DNA from: Tubulinosema ratisbonensis
Taxonomy: Eukaryota; Microsporidia; Tubulinosematidae
DNA length: 19,383 bases
NCBI GenBank assembly: GCA_004000155.1
Contig: RCSS01000196.1
Span: forward strand, 1 to 19,383
Reading direction: 5' to 3'
Part shown: piece after piece, positions 17,456 to 19,383 of the stretch
Layout of the letters: the number at the start of each line of letters is the position of its first letter
Numbering within the stretch: the first letter of the stretch is position 1
The notes under the pieces: generated by a model
Told to the model about the DNA's origin: nothing
Databases searched by the model: none
The model's input: the letters and a program-made list of their open reading frames with translations, nothing else
Position numbers and translations under genes: made by a program

Positions 17456-18331
17456 ATGAATTTAACATTTATGTCAAAAGAAGCTTCAAAGTATCAAAAT
17501 AAAAATTTGCCTGTGAAAATGAACTTTACAAGTTGTTTGATTGATTTGTGGTTACGGATAGATAATATCATTCATTCATGTATGCTAACATATTTTATAC
17601 TTTTTGTTTTTATAGAAATTAATATATATCTATATTCTATTGTATATACGATCGTGTTAACCATTTTTTATGTTTTAGTTTGTCTGAGCTTAAAATATTC
17701 ATGGTTTTCAATGGCCAGTACTTTATTTTCTTGCTACTATAATTTACTATACAATATAAGCGTAGCTTATATTTTGTTTTTCTTTGGACTGAACATATAT
17801 CACATATTTTGCATTTGTAAACTCTGTATAAATATACGTAGTCAAAACTTAAATAATTATTATCCACATATTTCCGCTATCCTAAATTCATTTTTAATTC
17901 TTTTTAAATCATTATTATTGCTCATAAAGTTAGCATATCCAAAAAAATTAAAAAAAATGATAAATAAAACCAGTTTTGATTATGTTACCGAATCGTTTTA
18001 TAATACTGTATTCTTTTTCTACCTAGTTACCAGTTTTTTTGGTATGTGTGTTTTATACGGAACATCTTATCTTTTCTGTATATGTTTATTTCTGACAATT
18101 TACTTGTTTTTATCTGTTTTCCTACCTTTAATTTTTGTGAGAAGGAAAGTTCGAGATTCTAAAACTAAAAAATTCGCATATTTTCATATGACTCTAAAAT
18201 TAATATCTGCTGTTTCTTTCTTAGATACAATCATAATTGAATATTATTTAGCTGTTTTCGATCCTAAACAGAAGTATTGTTTTTATATATTTAATACTGA
18301 AGGTGCATATCTCAGCCATCTTAGAAATTAA
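17456..18331 (+). CDS. Multi-pass membrane protein of unknown function (paralogue of 15134-16015)
   Basis: This 291-aa protein has a polar N-terminus of about 25-40 residues and about seven hydrophobic segments. A polar break (KKLKKMINKTSFDYV) sits in the middle, and a basic loop (VRRKVRDSKTKKF) precedes the last membrane segment (SAVSFLDTIIIEYYLAV). The tail is short and polar (DPKQKYCFY). The arrangement of loops and the last about 60 residues parallel the protein at 15134, so the two probably form a small, fast-diverging family. No transporter or enzyme signature is recognised. The ATG follows an AAATTT-type tract; a second Met lies at residue 6. The start is intact and the frame is undisturbed. 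Confidence 0.75.
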   Translation: MNLTFMSKEASKYQNKNLPVKMNFTSCLIDLWLRIDNIIHSCMLTYFILFVFIEINIYLYSIVYTIVLTIFYVLVCLSLKYSWFSMASTLFSCYYNLLYNISVAYILFFFGLNIYHIFCICKLCINIRSQNLNNYYPHISAILNSFLILFKSLLLLIKLAYPKKLKKMINKTSFDYVTESFYNTVFFFYLVTSFFGMCVLYGTSYLFCICLFLTIYLFLSVFLPLIFVRRKVRDSKTKKFAYFHMTLKLISAVSFLDTIIIEYYLAVFDPKQKYCFYIFNTEGAYLSHLRN

Positions 18332-19383
18332 ATCAAAGTATTTTTATTTTACTTCTCAATCAGAAAAATTTTGTATTTTTTTAACATTTTTCTTTATTAA
18401 AATTACATTGTTGGTAGAAAAAGTTAAAAAAATATGATGTTATTTTTAATTTTTTTATTAGAAATCATTAACTTTTATCATTTGTATCTCTAATGTGTAA
18501 TTAATTTAATAAATCTATTTTTAAAGATCTTTCTTTCATTGAAAAAAACAAAAAATATTATTTTTTAAATAAATTTACAATATTTTATATTAAAGATTAA
18601 GACAATTTTAAGAATATTATTTTGTTGTAAAAGGATATTTTTTATAAAATATTTTTCGACAATAATTTTGTTGTTTAGATAGTTTTTTGAAATAAAAAGC
18701 TTTTTATTTTAATTTGTTTTTGGTTTATTTGTCTTAGAATATTTTTTAGTTTCTTACTAAAAAAGAGATTAGTTCTCTTAGACTTCCTATTAGAAACACT
18801 TGTTTATTGAAACTTTTCTAAAATCAATTAAAATTAGTTAAGCTCTTAAAGGAATTAATATTAAAGAATTGAAAATTTGTTGACTATTTTTATTAGCTGA
18901 AAGTTTGGTAAAAAGTAACAAATTAATATTCAAAAAGGAGATGATTCTATTCCTGAGGAATATGATATCCAAGCTTAAATTTGATTAGTATATTATTTAT
19001 ACATTTAAAATTATTTTCTATGTTTTTCGATTCAGTATGAAAATAAGAAAGTTTAAAAAAATTTATAAATAAAGTATTTAATTTGATTTTAAAATATATA
19101 AAAAAGATCTATGCTTATTTTTATAAATAAAAAACGAATATCTTATGTAATTAACAAATCATTTTTTTATCGTCTATACAACTAAGTTAAAAGAACTAAT
19201 TCAAATAAAGTTTTTCATATTTTTTGCACAATTTTACAAGAAACTTAAGAAAAAATAGAATATTTTAAAAAACAACCTTTCTCCTTGAATTATTTAGTAA
19301 ATGAGGTCATGCTTTAAATTGTTCAGAATTAAATTGTAATAAAACCTTAATATGTTTTTGAATTTTTGCAAATTTAATCCTTA
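18332..19383. other. Right-end intergenic DNA
   Basis: A/T-rich sequence. The most protein-like scrap is a 19-codon open stretch ending at TAA near 18979 (GDDSIPEEYDIQA), without an ATG. No RNA gene, no retroposon copy and no gene entering from the right edge could be supported. Confidence 0.5.

Noticed and set aside
18938..18981. Protein-like scrap GDDSIPEEYDIQA ending at TAA
   Set aside because: No ATG in frame, a stop 19 codons before the end, and no splice donor that restores a start; likely chance or an unrecognisable relic.
1..19383. tRNA, rRNA, snRNA and CRISPR-like arrays
   Set aside because: I scanned for T-loop-type GTTCGA motifs with acceptor pairing, U6-type ACAGAGA and regularly spaced repeats; none gave a consistent structure.

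Overview
The window is very AT-rich eukaryotic DNA, with short intergenic gaps inside one gene cluster and long, almost pure A/T gaps elsewhere. Recognisable proteins are conserved eukaryotic ones in strongly shortened versions (MSH5 678 aa, RPN3 342 aa, CPSF73 639 aa). Genes are almost all uninterrupted. Several start codons sit directly behind CCC/CCCC or AAATTT-like tracts, as described for microsporidia. Together this suggests a large-genome, AT-rich microsporidian. That is inference; no rRNA, tRNA or polar-tube gene is present to confirm it. One ambiguous base (N at 14078) suggests an unpolished assembly.

Left part (1-3887): a tight head-to-tail cluster on the minus strand. Read from its 5' end it is RPN3 (proteasome lid), MSH5 (meiotic MutS homologue) and a CDC50/LEM3-type flippase subunit that runs off the left edge. 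The gaps are 37 bp and 60 bp. The CDC50 gene is not a complete frame in the window but is clear on translation.

Middle (3888-10165): two genes for putative secreted or secretory-pathway proteins without recognisable domains (4595-5482 and 8267-9490). They are separated by a 2.8 kb gap holding two inverted copies of a roughly 215-bp poly-A-tailed retroposon and a possible small gene with a 47-nt intron or a homopolymer frameshift (7875-8050).

Right part (10166-19383): YSH1/CPSF73 (pre-mRNA 3'-end endonuclease) behind a perfect 32-bp palindrome; an SDT1-like HAD pyrimidine 5'-nucleotidase whose nucleophilic Asp is Gly in this sequence; and two multi-pass membrane proteins that look like distant paralogues (15134-16015 and 17456-18331). 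Between the latter two lies a third retroposon copy, and before the first lies a 90-bp palindromic element. The last kilobase has no gene that I can support.

The most interesting signals are the SINE-like element, which has an exact 15-bp target-site duplication and a poly-A tail; the candidate mini-gene at 7875-8050; and the nucleophile loss in the HAD enzyme.
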